Shown: positions 63,701 through 64,000 of the stretch, one piece after another
How the letters are laid out: the number at the start of each line of letters is the position of its first letter
Numbering within the stretch: the first letter of the stretch is position 1
DNA from: Paralvinella palmiformis
Taxonomy: Eukaryota; Annelida; Polychaeta; Terebellida; Alvinellidae
Direction: 5' to 3'
Assembly (NCBI GenBank): GCA_025642065.1
Contig: JAODUP010000675.1
Coordinates: forward strand, 145,001-209,000
Length of the DNA stretch: 64,000 nt
Position numbers and translations under genes: made by a program
Notes under the pieces: generated by a model
The model's database searches: none
Told to the model about the DNA's origin: nothing
Seen by the model: the letters and a program-made list of their open reading frames with translations, nothing else

Positions 63701-64000
63701 TAATGTCTTCTTTTATTTCCAAGCCACATGACATATACTGTTATGTCGAGGCAAGATTAGTCGCATTACATCAACAAACTGTTCATTTGCATTTAAATAT
63801 GCAATCATATATTAATCTGGAATAAATAATTTATTCTTGATCTTCTAAAATATAATATTTGTCTATTGCATCTGCATATTTATCTAGATATATACACTAT
63901 ATCAATTGTTATCTACCTCTACCTTAAACAATTTTAACACTTAATTGTGGTTGGCATATTTTGCACATTATATCAGTAAAGGTGTATGTAGTTTAATTAT
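63701..64000. other. Gene-free window end
   Basis: AT-rich sequence after copy C, nothing recognised. Confidence 0.55.

Overview
The window is AT-rich eukaryotic DNA from a repeat-dense animal genome. There are no operons and no intact long protein-coding genes. Relics of several metazoan LINE lineages, a Toll-like-receptor-type leucine-rich-repeat (LRR) pseudogene with a spliced layout, a pogo/Tigger-type DNA transposon relic and very abundant (TA)n, (CT)n, (GT)n and (AAT)n microsatellites all point to an invertebrate. A mollusc or other lophotrochozoan is my best inference, but it is not proven by the sequence.

Layout. 1-1430 is one arm of a long imperfect inverted repeat whose partner lies at 35.85-36.80 kb. 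7.4-8.5 kb is a minus-strand LINE 3' half. 10.0-14.9, 30.05-34.6 and 58.97-63.7 kb are three same-orientation copies (A, B, C) of an unrecognised long repeat of about 4.6-4.9 kb. 15-21 kb is dominated by microsatellites and contains a 160-bp inverted repeat (17.24/18.74 kb). 24.8-25.3 kb is another minus-strand LINE end, and 26.04 kb is a perfect 38-bp palindrome. 26.2-28.4 kb is an L1/Tx1-like LINE relic (minus) that stops at a (TA)n tract, directly followed by a Tigger/pogo-like element (28.49-29.91 kb). 38.94-39.52 kb is a tandem duplication with a 338-bp period.

40.7-46.0 kb is a cluster of dead transposable elements: a minus-strand CR1/L2/jockey-type LINE, a 633-bp TTAA-flanked inverted-repeat element carrying a small ORF, a plus-strand transposase-like pseudogene, and a plus-strand LINE endonuclease fragment. 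47.69-48.25 and 55.00-55.53 kb are a pair of direct repeats. 49.82-52.81 kb (minus) is a Toll-like LRR receptor pseudogene with a signal-peptide exon, an intron, and an LRR plus transmembrane exon broken by stops and frameshifts. 53.6-53.8 kb is a LINE C-terminal fragment. 57.96-58.87 kb is a plus-strand LINE endonuclease half next to repeat copy C.

No coding sequence here looks functional. The genes do not act together as a system. The window is a mosaic of decayed mobile elements, one decayed immune-type receptor and a local family of large direct repeats. That direct-repeat family (A/B/C) is the part most likely to be undescribed. Identities and boundaries were judged by eye and are approximate.
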